From positions 3,410,001-3,474,000 of the forward strand of contig CM065878.1 of the NCBI GenBank assembly GCA_033439255.1: DNA of 64,000 nucleotides. The letters are read 5' to 3'. Positions 11,201 through 21,546 of this stretch are shown one piece after another. The DNA is from Hericium rajendrae (Eukaryota > Basidiomycota > Agaricomycetes > Russulales > Hericiaceae). The translations under genes were made by a program, and so were the position numbers. A model generated the notes under the pieces. That model saw nothing but the letters and a program-made list of their open reading frames with translations, did no database searches and was not told where the DNA came from. The stretch's first letter is position 1; every line of letters begins with the position of its first letter.

Positions 11201-11698
11201 GTCGCGTCTATAACGAAATCATTCAGGCGCCCGTTGTTTCTCGATCGTTTGCGTCAGCGCACGCGAGCACTTTCAAATTCAAGCTCAAATTCAATATTCA
11301 AGCTCAAGTTCGTGACGACTTGTTGAGGGTGTCTCCATCATGCTCAAGGCTACTAACGGGCTGCTGTACAATACACGACGAATGGGACCCCCAAGACCAC
11401 AACAATAGTACAGCTGACGAAAGGAAATGCTATGGACTGTAAATTGAGACTGAACGACACTGGAGCTACAAAAACTGAACTTCAACAGAAAATCATCTCG
11501 AGCATTGCGATCTTCCGTTCAATGCTAGATAGAATCTTGGAACGCAATGCGGAGACTGGAGTAGCCTCATGGGATCTGACAACTACGGCCGCTCACAGCG
11601 ATGGCAGTCAGAAGCCTTGGATTGGGCCAGATTGCGAGCATCTCGGCAAGGCTGATCTGCGTTTGCCATCAACATTCCCCAACGATCGAAAGTACGAT
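11201..11698. other. intergenic block, first of the repeated junctions
   Basis: Upstream region of VAM7 and downstream region of ankyrin copy 1. Positions 11201-11315 recur almost unchanged at 14149-14255, including a short tandem of the 12-mer ATTCAAGCTCAA. No independent gene was seen. A possible extra 3' exon of copy 1 (ending ...SQSGPIQGF) lies at about 11608-11650. Confidence 0.45.
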
Positions 11699-13626
11699 TC
11701 AAGAGAAATCCGACTCACCAACTTGGACAACCATATCCTGCGGGGCGGTATATGGGCCCCATATATCTTTGAATGCCGGACACATCTTGTACCTGACCAT
11801 CTTGAATTCCAAATCGTTCTTGCAGGAGGGCACGCTATCCCAGAACGGGAGGGTGAACTTGACAAACGCCGGGCAAGCATACTGACGAAGAGGGCTTCGT
11901 TCGAAAGCCACATGCACGATGTAGCCTATAGCGTATTCCAGTCGACCTCCCTTAGTCAGGTAGAACCGCACGGACTCCGTTTCTGCTTTGGAGAGTATGC
12001 CATCGCGGAGAATACTGCTCAAGATGGACATGCAGGTAGGGGTTTCCTTGCTATTAGCATGCTTCTGTGTGAAAAATAGCATGACGGCTTTGAGACACGA
12101 GCGGTATCCTTTGTAGAATGCGAGGGAAAGTCCAACACGCAAAGTGAATGGAATAAATTGGAGCGTGGGATCCGGATCAGCCTTGCCAACAGGCAAAATT
12201 CCATCAGAGTCGAAGGCAGATGGAGCGAGGTGATCCGACGAAGCCGGCAACTCTGCGACATCTGGATACATGCACCGTAGGGTGACAATTAGCCTGTGTA
12301 ACTTTCAACGACGAGATGAGAGGCTCACACTCAAGGGTCTGTCGCATCTTGCGGCTGTACCATCCATCTGTGCAATTTCCGCACGTACATCCCCAACGCC
12401 TTCTAGCAACGTAGCTGTCTGCAGATTTCTCCAATCCAGGCCAATCCAGCGCCTTTTTCATCATCCATATGATTCTCAGAGAAGCCTCACTGTTTCCCAC
12501 GAAATGTCTATGGAATCCATCTTCAACTTCTCTTTCAGATAGCATATTCGAGGCGCAGAACTCCAGCGCAGTGGTCCTCTGGAGATTGTCTCGTCGATTG
12601 ATATCGGCCCCAGCTCCAAGCTCGATCAGAACGCTGACGGCATGGATGTTCTTCTTGAAGACCGCGACGAAAATTGGAGTAAATCCGATATCATCTTGCT
12701 CGTGAACCACATCAGGGCGTTGATGGTATAACGAGCGGATATCTGCTTCAACTCTGTTCTTAGAGAAGCTATCCGCCTCCGCAAGCAGGCTGTGAAGTGG
12801 ATAGAGTCGGACGCGACGGGTGGCATAGCCTGGGCCTTCAACCTGCGTAGAAAGCAGGCCGTCCTTTGTGACACGAACATAGCGCGGCTCGAGGGGCAAG
12901 TCATCTTCGACGGCAACACAGCGCGAACGATGCGAAGGATCACCAGAATAGGCAAAGACAAAGCCGCGGCCAACGCGGCGGAAGTAGTGCTAGCGCATTG
13001 GTTCAAGAGCGGGACAACCTGCAAAAACGATGAACGCGTACCTTCCCGAAGAGGGCTGTCTTATGCGTCCAGTCATCGAGGTTGAAGTGTTTGTCCGTCC
13101 CCACATATCCTGTGCGCATCAATGCGAAATCCCTCTGGCCGACGAAGTCGGACTTGAGGACCAAATCGAGGATGAAGGACTCTGCATGGCCTTTGAAAGA
13201 GTCCTACGAAATAATCAGTCAGAACTTCTTATGCCGATGAAGCAGCGAAGGCACACATACATGATGAACATCAATGTCTCCGATGAAAAGTAGCATGCCT
13301 TCGTTCATTTCATCCCTCCAAAGGCCCAGACCCTTGTGGTAGTCATTATAGATAAGCCATGGTCTGAGCTCCCCCCATTCATTGAACAGAGTAGACAAGG
13401 CGCAGCTAAGGTGGGCTTCGTCCAATCTACCAGTAGTGTAGGTCCAAAGGGATCGGCCGAGCAGCGGCCGACGATCGATATGCCATGCATGCAGACGGGC
13501 AACCTCACCGAAGGTTGGGTGAGTTAAAATGGCGAAGACGATCTTAATGGAGCCGGGTTCCAGTGGGACGGGGTGATTCTCGACAAGCAAAGAAAGAGAG
13601 CACTGCTGGAGATGACTTTCAGACAT
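11699..13626 (-). CDS. ankyrin-repeat protein with CxCxxC motif, tandem copy 1
   Basis: Unknown function; a member of a tandem family of three. It starts at the ATG complementary to 13624-13626 (MSESHLQQCSLSLLVENHP). Exon 1 holds FGEVARLHAWHIDRRP and YHKGLGLWRDEMNEGMLLFI. Exon 2 has GHAESFILDLVLKSDFVGQR. The large exon 3 has FVFAYSGDPSHRSR, an ankyrin-type stretch (DDIGFTPIFVAVFKKNIHAV, LIELGAGADINRRD) and a cysteine cluster WGCTCGNCTDGWYSRKMRQT. The last exon has LQFIPFTLRVGLSLAFYKGY and LEYAIGYIVHVAFERSPLRQ. About 570 residues in all. No frame break was seen in this copy. Each copy is preceded by the same 17-bp block about 100 bp before the ATG. The cysteines could bind metal, but this is unproven. 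The 3' exon border is uncertain. Confidence 0.7.
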
Positions 13627-13725
13627 GGTGAAGATGTAGGAAATGGAGAGTGCAGGGGCGACCTACGTGCGCCGCTGGACATGATGTATAAAGTGGGAGT
13701 AAGATTCAGAAGAAACACTATATTG

Positions 13726-13742
13726 AAGATCCGAAAGCCATC
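13726..13742 (-). promoter_or_regulatory. 17-bp block conserved upstream of all three ankyrin copies
   Basis: AAGATCCGAAAGCCATC lies 100 bp upstream of the start of copy 1. Near-identical versions stand at 16679-16695 (98 bp before copy 2) and 19255-19271 (85 bp before copy 3). The 17-mer differs at two positions among copies, while the surrounding upstream sequence is much less alike, so it may be a control element or a leader motif. Confidence 0.45.
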
Positions 13743-13814
13743 GAGGTCGAAGCTTCACGATGATCCACAGTCGTCTTCCAGGTAACTTACACAGCCATAC
13801 GCAGCCATAGCTGA

Positions 13815-14170
13815 TTGAACGCCTCTCGCCAGCGATCGTCCTTCGTGCTGATCTTGGCGCGGGGTTACGCCTCCAGGCCGAGCTGTTTCTCTTCCGAGAG
13901 AGCTTCGTTTTTGTGGGAGCAGAGCACGGCGAAACATGCTTGGGCGGGAGCGGGGCGGATCACAGAGGTGCGGCGCCGGTGGATTTAATGAACTCGGTGT
14001 CGAGGTCGACGAACTCGGAGTAGCGCCGCCACATCTGCCATGAGCGGACATGGGCTTGTATTTCGATGCGATAGACGATGTGGGATTTGGGCTCGAGGCG
14101 TTCTTCGTGCCCGCGGACGTAGACTGCCTGAATGGCCGTCATCGACAAGTCGCGTCTATAACGAAATCAT
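13815..14170 (-). pseudogene. truncated duplicate of the VAM7 5' end
   Basis: The first 49 residues (MSMTAIQAVYVRGHEERLEP ... RRYSEFVDL) are identical to VAM7 at 11035-11200. The similarity continues, diverging, through EFIKSTGA and the region matching VAM7 10885-11010. It then stops: the rest of the PX domain and the SNARE helix are missing. It sits exactly between ankyrin copies 1 and 2, in the same relative place as the real VAM7 5' end beside copy 1. It is a relic of a segmental duplication, not a separate gene. Confidence 0.85.
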
Positions 14171-14650
14171 TCAGGCGCCCGTTGTTTCTCGATCGTTTGC
14201 GTCAGCACACGCGAGCAGTTTCAAATTCAAGCTCAAATTCAAGCTCAAATTCATGGCGATTTGTTGCACAGGAGCATATCCCCCACCATGCTCGAGACTA
14301 CTAACGGACTGCTATACAATACACGACGAATGGGACACAAGACCATAACAACAGTACAGCTGACGCAAGGAACCACTAAGGACTGTTTAATAACTGAACC
14401 CGAACGACAGCATTGTGGAACCACGAGAACTAAGCAACAGAAACTCACTTCGAGAATCGCGGTCTTTCGTTCAACACTAGACAGAAGCTTGAAAAGCAAT
14501 GCAGAGACTGGAGTATCCTCATGCGATCTGACAACTATGGCCGCTCACAGCGATGGCAGTCGGAAGCCTTGGATTGGACCAGATTGCGAGCGTCTCGACA
14601 CGGGTTATCTGCGTTTTCATCAATACTCTTCAACGTTCCAAGGCTACGAC
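14171..14650. other. duplicated junction between VAM7 relic and ankyrin copy 2
   Basis: Positions 14171-14255 repeat the VAM7 upstream sequence (with the ATTCAAGCTCAA tandem), and 14260-14650 parallels 11315-11698 downstream of copy 1. It contains no independent gene. Confidence 0.5.
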
Positions 14651-16581
14651 TCAAGAGACATCCGACTCACCAACTTGGACAACCATGTCTTCCGGCGCGG
14701 TATATGGTCCCCATATGTCTGTGAATGCCGGACACATCTTGTACCTGACCATCTCGAATTCGAAGTCATTCTTGCAGGAGGGCAGACTATCCCAGAACGG
14801 CAGGGTAAGGTTGACGAATGCCGGGATAGCGTACTGACCAAGAGGGCTTCGCTGAACAGCTTCATGCAAGACGCAGCCTATGGCGTATTCCAGTCGACCT
14901 CCCTTGGTTAGGTAGAAACGCACAGACTCAGTTTCCGCTTTGGAGAGTATGCCGTCGCGGAGAATACTGCTCAAGATGGACATGCAGGTAGGGATTTCCT
15001 TGGTGTCAGAACGCTTCTGGGTGAAGAACAGCATGACAGCTTTGAGACAGGAGCGGTACCCTTTGTAGAATGCGAGAGAAAGTCCAACGTGCAAGGTGAA
15101 CGGGATAAACTGCAGGGTGGGGTCCAGATCGGCCTTGCCAACAGGCAAAATCCCATCCAAGCCGAAGGCAGAAGGTGCGATGTAATCCGACGAAGCCGCC
15201 AACTCTGCGACATCTGGGTACGTGCACCGTAAGGTGACAGTTAGACCACGCAGCTTTCAACGACAAGGGGAGAGACTCACATTGAAGGGTCTTCCGCATC
15301 TTGCGGCTATACCATCCGTCTGTACAATTTCCACACGTACATCCCCACCGCCTTCTAGCAACGTAACTGTCCGCAGATTTATCTAAACCAGGCCAGTCCA
15401 AAGCCTTTTTCATCATCCATATGATTCTCAGAGAAGCCTCGCCGTCTCCCACGTAGCGACAGCCGAATCCATCTGCATACTCTCTTTCGAATAACATGTC
15501 TGAGGCGCAGGACTCCAGGGCAGTGGCTTCTCTACCGTTGTCTCGTCGACCGATATCGGCCCCGGCTCCAAGTTCGATCAGAATCCTGACTGTATGAATA
15601 TGCTTCTTCATGCCAGCGATAAAGATCGGAGTAAATCCGGCGTCGTCTTGCTCATGAACAATATCGGGGCATTTGCGATGTAAGTCTCGGATGGCCGCTT
15701 CAAGCTGATCGTCAGAGAAATGCTCTGCCTCTGCAAGCAGGGCGTGGAGGGGGTAGAGTCGGATGCGACGCTTTTGCAAGGCCATGAAGTCCATGTCGTT
15801 AAATCGCGTGGAAAGCTGGCCGTCCTTCGTGACTCGGCAAAAGGGTGGCTCGAGGGCTAAGTCATTTTCGATGGAAATGCGACGGGAACGGTGGGACGTA
15901 TTGCCAGAATAAGCAAAGACGTAGGAATGGCCCACGCGGCGGAAGTGGTGCTAAAAATATTTTGGTCAAGCGCGAGACTGAAGTATGAAGGTGTCGCAAA
16001 GAGCGTACCTCCTTGAACAGCATGGTCCTAACTGTCCAGTCGCCTAGGTCGGATTTCGTATCAGGCGTCTTTTTAGCTGCGCGCATGAATGCGAAATCCC
16101 CTTGCCCAACGAAGTGGGACTTGAGCACTAAGCCAAGGATGTAGGACTCTGCATGGCCTTTGAATAATTTCTATGAACGATGAGCCAACAGTTCCGACGA
16201 CGGTAAAACGATGAACGCGCATACATGATGGACCGAAATGTCCCCGATGAAAAGAAGCATGCCTTCATTCATTTCCTTTCCCCAGAGGCCCAAGCCCTTG
16301 TGGTATTCGTTGTCGGCGAGCCATGGTCTGATGTCGCCCCATTTGCCAAACATAACGGAATATGCGCAGGCGAGATCAGCTTCGTCCAAGCCAGCGACGA
16401 AGGTCGCAAGGTACTGGCCGCGGAACGGACGGCGATCGATATGCCAAGCACGTAGCCGGGCAACTACACCGTATGTCGGGTGTGTTAGGACGGCGAAGAC
16501 GTCCTTGATAGCGCCCTTTGGACCAGAATGGTCCTCGACACGGAAAGAAAGCGAGGACGGTTGAAGAAGAGCTTCAGGCAT
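14651..16581 (-). CDS. ankyrin-repeat protein with CxCxxC motif, tandem copy 2
   Basis: The closest relative of copy 1 and apparently intact. It starts at the ATG complementary to 16579-16581 (MPEALLQPSSLSFRVEDHSG). Exons carry VVARLRAWHIDRRPFRGQYL, YHKGLGLWGKEMNEGMLLFI, GHAESYILGLVLKSHFVGQG and YVFAYSGNTSHRSRRISIEN. An ankyrin stretch (DDAGFTPIFIAGMKKHIHTV, LIELGAGADIGRRD) is followed by the cysteine motif WGCTCGNCTDGWYSRKMRKT, then LQFIPFTLHVGLSLAFYKGY and the C-terminal GRLEYAIGCVLHEAVQRSPL. Small introns sit at the same places as in copy 1. The function is unknown. The copies differ at scattered residues, so the duplication is not recent enough to be a simple assembly artefact. Confidence 0.72.
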
Positions 16582-16869
16582 GGCGAAGAGGGGAAAGAAG
16601 AAGGACGCCAGCTGGAACGTTTTGTGCTGCTGAGAATCATTATATGAGGGTGGAGGGTAATTAGAAGAAAGAATATTCAAGATCCGCAAGCCATCGTGAG
16701 CTTGAGGACGATCGGCGATCCTACTCGACCCATTGTCTGCCGCAGAGGAATGCAAACAAATTGAGCAATGCATCGCATCCACCTTGGGACAGCAGAGGCA
16801 ATTTTATAGCATGTGTAAGATGGGCGCATCTGCGCCTGCATATCGCTACTGGAGACGGAATGGCGATTG

Positions 16870-16930
16870 GTCCTGAGAGCTCTTCGTGGTCGTGAACGTA
16901 GACTGCCTGGTGGCCGTCTGAGTCGCATCC
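16870..16930 (-). pseudogene. degenerate scar of the VAM7 N-terminal coding region
   Basis: The plus-strand text AACGTAGACTGCCTGGTGGC and its flanks (CTCTTCGTGGTCGTG...GTCTGAGTCGC) align with the VAM7 start region (TTCTTCGTGCCCGCGGACGTAGACTGCCTGGATGGCCGTC) at 11154-11192, with substitutions and small gaps. It is the third, most decayed occurrence, placed between ankyrin copies 2 and 3. Confidence 0.55.
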
Positions 16931-17191
16931 CGATTGAGAAGTCGATCAAATAAACAATCAGACATTCGACAGCCGAGCAACCAGTCATTACAACCAGCGC
17001 TCGCGTTCATGGTAACATCAATTGTACAGTTCATGACATACCGAATGCCTAGGGTAGTTATCCAAGGTGTGTCCGGTCCCATGCAATGGCTACCGACCAC
17101 GGTGACTGAGTATAGATATACTTTTTTAAATGAAGGTCAGCGTGATAGCACTTGCTGATTTTGTAGACCTAGATTGAGATTGCGACGGGAT

Positions 17192-19170
17192 CTATCCGCA
17201 TCGCTCATAAACGACGCGATGAATATTATCTGCACCATTCGTCAACACCGGCACCAAGGAACACAGCCAAGTGAAGTCCGCCTCACCCATATGAATATGC
17301 ACGTCTTTGCAGTAATACTGCCCCCATTTTTCTTTGAACTCGGGGCACAACTTGGCTCTGGCCACCTCGAACTCAAGATCATTCTTGCACGGCGGCAGAC
17401 TATCCCAGAACGGAAGTGTGAGCCTGACGGCGCCCGGGAAAGCGTATTGGCCAATAGGACTACGCCGGACGGCTTCGTCTAGGATCATGCCGATAGTGTA
17501 TTCAAGCCGACCTCCGTTGGTCAGGAAGAAGCGCACAGACGCTGTCTCCTCTTCAGAAAGTATGCCGTCGCGTAGAGCGCTGCTCAAGACGGCCATGCAG
17601 GTGGGCGGGCTACCGGTCCTCCGCGCTGCAACGAGCATGATGGCTTTGAGGCCCGCGCGATGTCCCTTGTAAAAATCGAGAGTAAGTCGAATGCGGAGCC
17701 GCGGTGGGAGATAAGCGAGAGTCAAATCCAGTTTTGCCTGGCTCAAGTTGCCGATTGGTAGAACTCCGTCCGAGCCGAAGATAGACGGTGACAGATAGTC
17801 CGAATTGGACATCAAAATCGCAACGTCTGCGATATCATAAACCTTATTTAACTCAAAACTCTCATCTAATAAAGTGGGCCAGTCAAATCACTCACGTTCA
17901 ATTGTCTGTTGCATCTTGCAACTATACCATCCATCCCTGCAACTCCCGCATGTGCATCCCCAACGCCATCTAGCAATATAAGCGTCCTCGGACTGCTCTA
18001 ATCCAGGCCAGTCCACCGCCTTCTTCATCAACCAGCTGATTCTCAGATAAGCCTCGTCATTTCCAACGAAAAACGTTACTTGCTTCCTCGGTCTCCCGTT
18101 TAGACAGCATGCGCGACACGCACTCTTCCAACGCTGTGAGTCTTGTAGTATTGTCCCGTCGGTTAACATCGCTGTTAGCACCGAGCGACAGCAGAGTCTT
18201 GACCGCGCGCACAAGCTGCTTGTCGGCGGCAACAAAAAGAGGAGTGCATCCAATATCGTCCTGTTCACTGATCACAGAGGGACATCGACGGTGCAGTTGA
18301 TGGATGACCGCTTCAAGCCGGTCATCGGACATGTTCCCTGGATCCGCAAGAATGGCGTGCAGTGGGTATAACCGGATGCGACGCGACTGCATCAGGGGGT
18401 ACTCCGAGTCCTCCAAATCCGAGGTAAGCAAGCCGTCCTTGGTGAGGAGCACGTAGCCTGGTTCAGGATCAATATCGTCTGCGATCTGAATGCGACGCGA
18501 GCGGTGGGACGGATCTCCCGAGTACGCCAAGACCGCAAGACGTCCGACGCGGCGGAAGTAGTGCTAATGAAATGATCAGGCACAAAACATGAAATTATAG
18601 TTTCGGACATACCTTTCGAAAGAGCGTTATATCACTGTCAGGTCCTGCGCCGTACATCCGTTCGACCTTACGCATGAGCGCGTAGTCCCTGCGGCCAATC
18701 AGATGAGACTTGATTACCAAGTCGAGGATATACGATTCTGCATGGCCCTCGAACAATTCCTGTAATAAGATCCATGAGTTACGGGGCAAATGTCATGCAA
18801 CAAACACCTACATTGTGAACAGAAATATTTCGATGAAAAGAAGCATGCCATCATTTATTTCTTTTCCCCAGGTGCCCGATCCCTTGTGGATAGGAATTTT
18901 CGACGAGCCATGGTCTTATTTCACCCCATTTGTCAAAAACGGCCGTATATCCGCGAGTGAAGTCGAGTTCATGTGCCGTGTCGTTAATGATAGACACGAG
19001 GTACTCGCCACGGAACACACGGCGGTCGATGTGCCAGGCTCGAAGCTCAGCCACTTCACCGTAATTTGGATGATTGAGGATGGCCAAGACATTCTTGATA
19101 GCGCCGACTGGCCCAGGGTGATCCTCGACCTGGAAGAAAGCGAGCACTGTTGGAGACGCATTTCGGTCAT
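17192..19170 (-). pseudogene. ankyrin/CxCxxC family copy 3, frame-broken
   Basis: Same architecture as copies 1 and 2: start MTEMRLQQC (ATG complementary to 19168-19170), VAELRAWHIDRRVFRGEYL, GHAESYILDLVIKSHLIGRR, an ankyrin stretch (DDIGCTPLFVAADKQLVRAV), WGCTCGSCRDGWYSCKMQQT and GRLEYTIGMILDEAVRRSPI. Frame changes are needed near 19145, 18890, 18835 and 18075; the second and fourth are +1/-2 type and lie outside G/C runs. Copies 1 and 2 have none. That pattern favours a real pseudogene over random sequence error, though error cannot be excluded. The 17-bp upstream block (19255-19271) and an ATATAAG run (19220-19226) persist. Confidence 0.65.
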
Positions 19171-19586
19171 GGTGAAAATGAAGGGAAGGATGAAGCGACC
19201 TGTTTCACGAGCCTGTCAATATATAAGAATGGATCCGTTAGCATAAAGAAATTTAAGATCCGCGAGCCATCAGCTTTACGGCACGATCGACAATTGATTC
19301 CAGGTATAAGCAGTCACTTGGATTGGACGAATGATCTGTGAGATGGATGTAAATATCTGCAATGCATCGAATCCGCTAGCGGCGAAACAAGTTAGTATAC
19401 AGCGCAGGTAGCAACGTAACACGTCAGGACCAACGATATGCATGGATGTGTGTATACTGAATGCAAATATAGAGTGGAACAACATCAGCGACGTGGCAGC
19501 AGCAAGCAAAGGGTACAGCTATGATACACAATCTTTCCGCGGTAACCGTTTAGATCTATTATCCGTGAGCAGCGCAGCTACCCATA
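19171..19586. other. intergenic: copy 3 upstream region and SNF4 3' flank
   Basis: Contains the conserved 17-mer at 19255-19271 and otherwise AT-rich sequence with no recognisable coding content. Confidence 0.35.
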
Positions 19587-21108
19587 CTATGCCTCCGGAG
19601 GCTGCTCGGGTGGGGGATTTGACGCTGGGGTCGTGGTCCCGGTCGAAGGTATTCGTTCATCCAGCGGTTCCATTGCCCCTCCGACAACGGCTTCGCCTAT
19701 AACATATCGAAGAACATCGGAAAGAGTGATGATGCCTAGCAGGCGCCCTGTCTTGCCTCCTTTCCGCTCCTCCTCCTGTCGCGTGCATGTCAGTATCACA
19801 CGATGCAAAAGGCGAGGCATGAGGTTTACCTCCCCTTCGACAACTACTAGTCGATGGACTCGGCGCTTCTTGATTAGCTGCAGAAGTGTCCCTAAAGAGT
19901 CCCCTGCCGTACACACCACGACACCGGGAAAGTCCGGTGAGCGTTGATTGAGCGCCTCGGAGATCGTCAAGTCAAGGGACTGGTAGGCACCCAGTCGTAC
20001 GAGTGTCTATGGGCATGCGGCGATCAGACCAGGCCAGGGAACACGTTGAGAGAAAGGCTTACGATGACATCTACGGTCTCGTACATGTTGACTACGATGC
20101 CGTCTTCATCAATAATCGGCACAGCGGATATTCCACGTTCGGAGAACATGTGGACGACGTCGAACACAGTTGTTGACATCGTGGCAGTGGCAATGGGGTG
20201 ATAGGGAGGGTAGGGTGACGGGGGCCATCTGCAGGTGGAGGGGTAACATAGGTGCCGATACCAAGCTTGCGGAGGGGAAGATGCAAAAGTTGGATCTCTC
20301 TAGGGCACTAGATGAAATGACACGTGAGTCCGGCCGAAAGGAAAGACCTCGGAACACGAGGCGCTTACATTAATAGAGATAAATTTGAGAAGACGGTATT
20401 GGGTGAGAACAGAGACGATAACTTCATGCCCCGTCTCGGTATCGTTGTCAAGTAATGGGAGTCGACGAGCATGGGTTTGTATGAGTGTTTTTGCAGCATC
20501 ATACAGCGTTGCTGAGGGGTGTTCGTGCAAGAGGGGTGGAGTTGCTACGTGGAGACTCTTTTCGATGTCTAAAAAATCGGACAAGCGACATGAACGTGAG
20601 TGGTCAAACAGATCAAACTTTGTGCTGACAGTATATTCTACCTCGCAAAGACTCCAGTCGAAATGTTTCCACATCGGCGGCGGCATTATCATAGGAGGAG
20701 GTGTGATAATAGTATTGTATGAGGTGGATGATGTCGGAGACGGTGAACATTCCAGCGAATTGGGATTTTTCGCTATTCCATAACGGCGCAGAAACAACGC
20801 CTGATGGTGGCGGAAAATGCCAGAATATCAGAGACGAAAGCGGGACAGCTAGCGGAGCGTTTACCGTTGGATAAAAGGCACTGTAAAGCCTTCTTGACCT
20901 CGAGCTGGGAGTCCAAGACTATGAGGCGGAAGCTGACGGGAAACGCATCGTATGAAGTTCGCCCTCGAAGACAGGCTCGGATGGCGTTGAGGGCGGCATC
21001 ATGGGTCTCCTGGGTCTGGACGGGGGGAAGGTGGGAAGGGGCACGAGATCTACGGTTTGAGGCTTTTCTGCGGAGTGAGGTACGGGCTGGGGATAAAGTT
21101 GTGTTCAT
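19587..21108 (-). CDS. SNF4: SNF4 / AMPK gamma subunit (CBS-domain protein)
   Basis: Nucleotide-sensing gamma subunit of the Snf1/AMPK kinase, with four CBS repeats. The first exons give IRACLRGRTSYDAFPVSFRL and SQLEVKKALQCLLSNG, then, after an intron, VVSAPLWNSEKSQFAGMFTV. Later parts include LIQTHARRLPLLDNDTETGH, VFDVVHMFSERGISAVPIID, DGIVVNMYETVDVI, SLDLTISEALNQRSPDFPGV, LLQLIKKRRVHRLVVVEGE and GRLLGIITLSDVLRYVIGEA. All are classic Snf4 signatures. Between the third CBS repeat and YHPIATATMSTTVFDVV one C must be restored near 20204; otherwise the frame is lost. The gene is divergent from the SSH4-like gene, with 438 bp between starts. Several small introns; exact borders are inferred. Confidence 0.92.
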
Positions 21109-21546
21109 GATGAGGGGGTGGCCATAAAGGTATGGTGGAAGTGAAGTTGGTCGGCTAATAAGCGCGTGCGTATGCTGGAGCGAGCAGCGTGCGGGGTATT
21201 TGACACTGCTTGCCCCTGGATCGGACCTTCAATTCCGGAAGGTCCTCCCGCCTTCCCGCCCTCCCCGCCGACCCAGACGATGACGACGTCCTGTCCGAGA
21301 CTTCCCGCGGCAAGCGAGGCCCATTAGACTTCCTTGGGTCGGTCCACAGAATATCCCGTATACTAGTATTTTCTATTCCTGTCCCCGAAAAGGCGGACGT
21401 GGTGAAGTGGTGCCGGAGCTCGGCCGGAGACGGCAGCCCTGACCAAGACGACGAACCGACCATCAGACACCGCCGGACACAGCGTCCACTGTCGCTCTCA
21501 CGTCTCCCTCCGCCCTTCCTCTCCGTCTCCTTCCCTCGCTTCCACC
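21109..21546. other. divergent promoter of SNF4 and the SSH4-like gene
   Basis: 438 bp between two opposite start codons. The right half is strongly pyrimidine-rich up to the SSH4-like ATG. No additional gene was seen. Confidence 0.4.
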
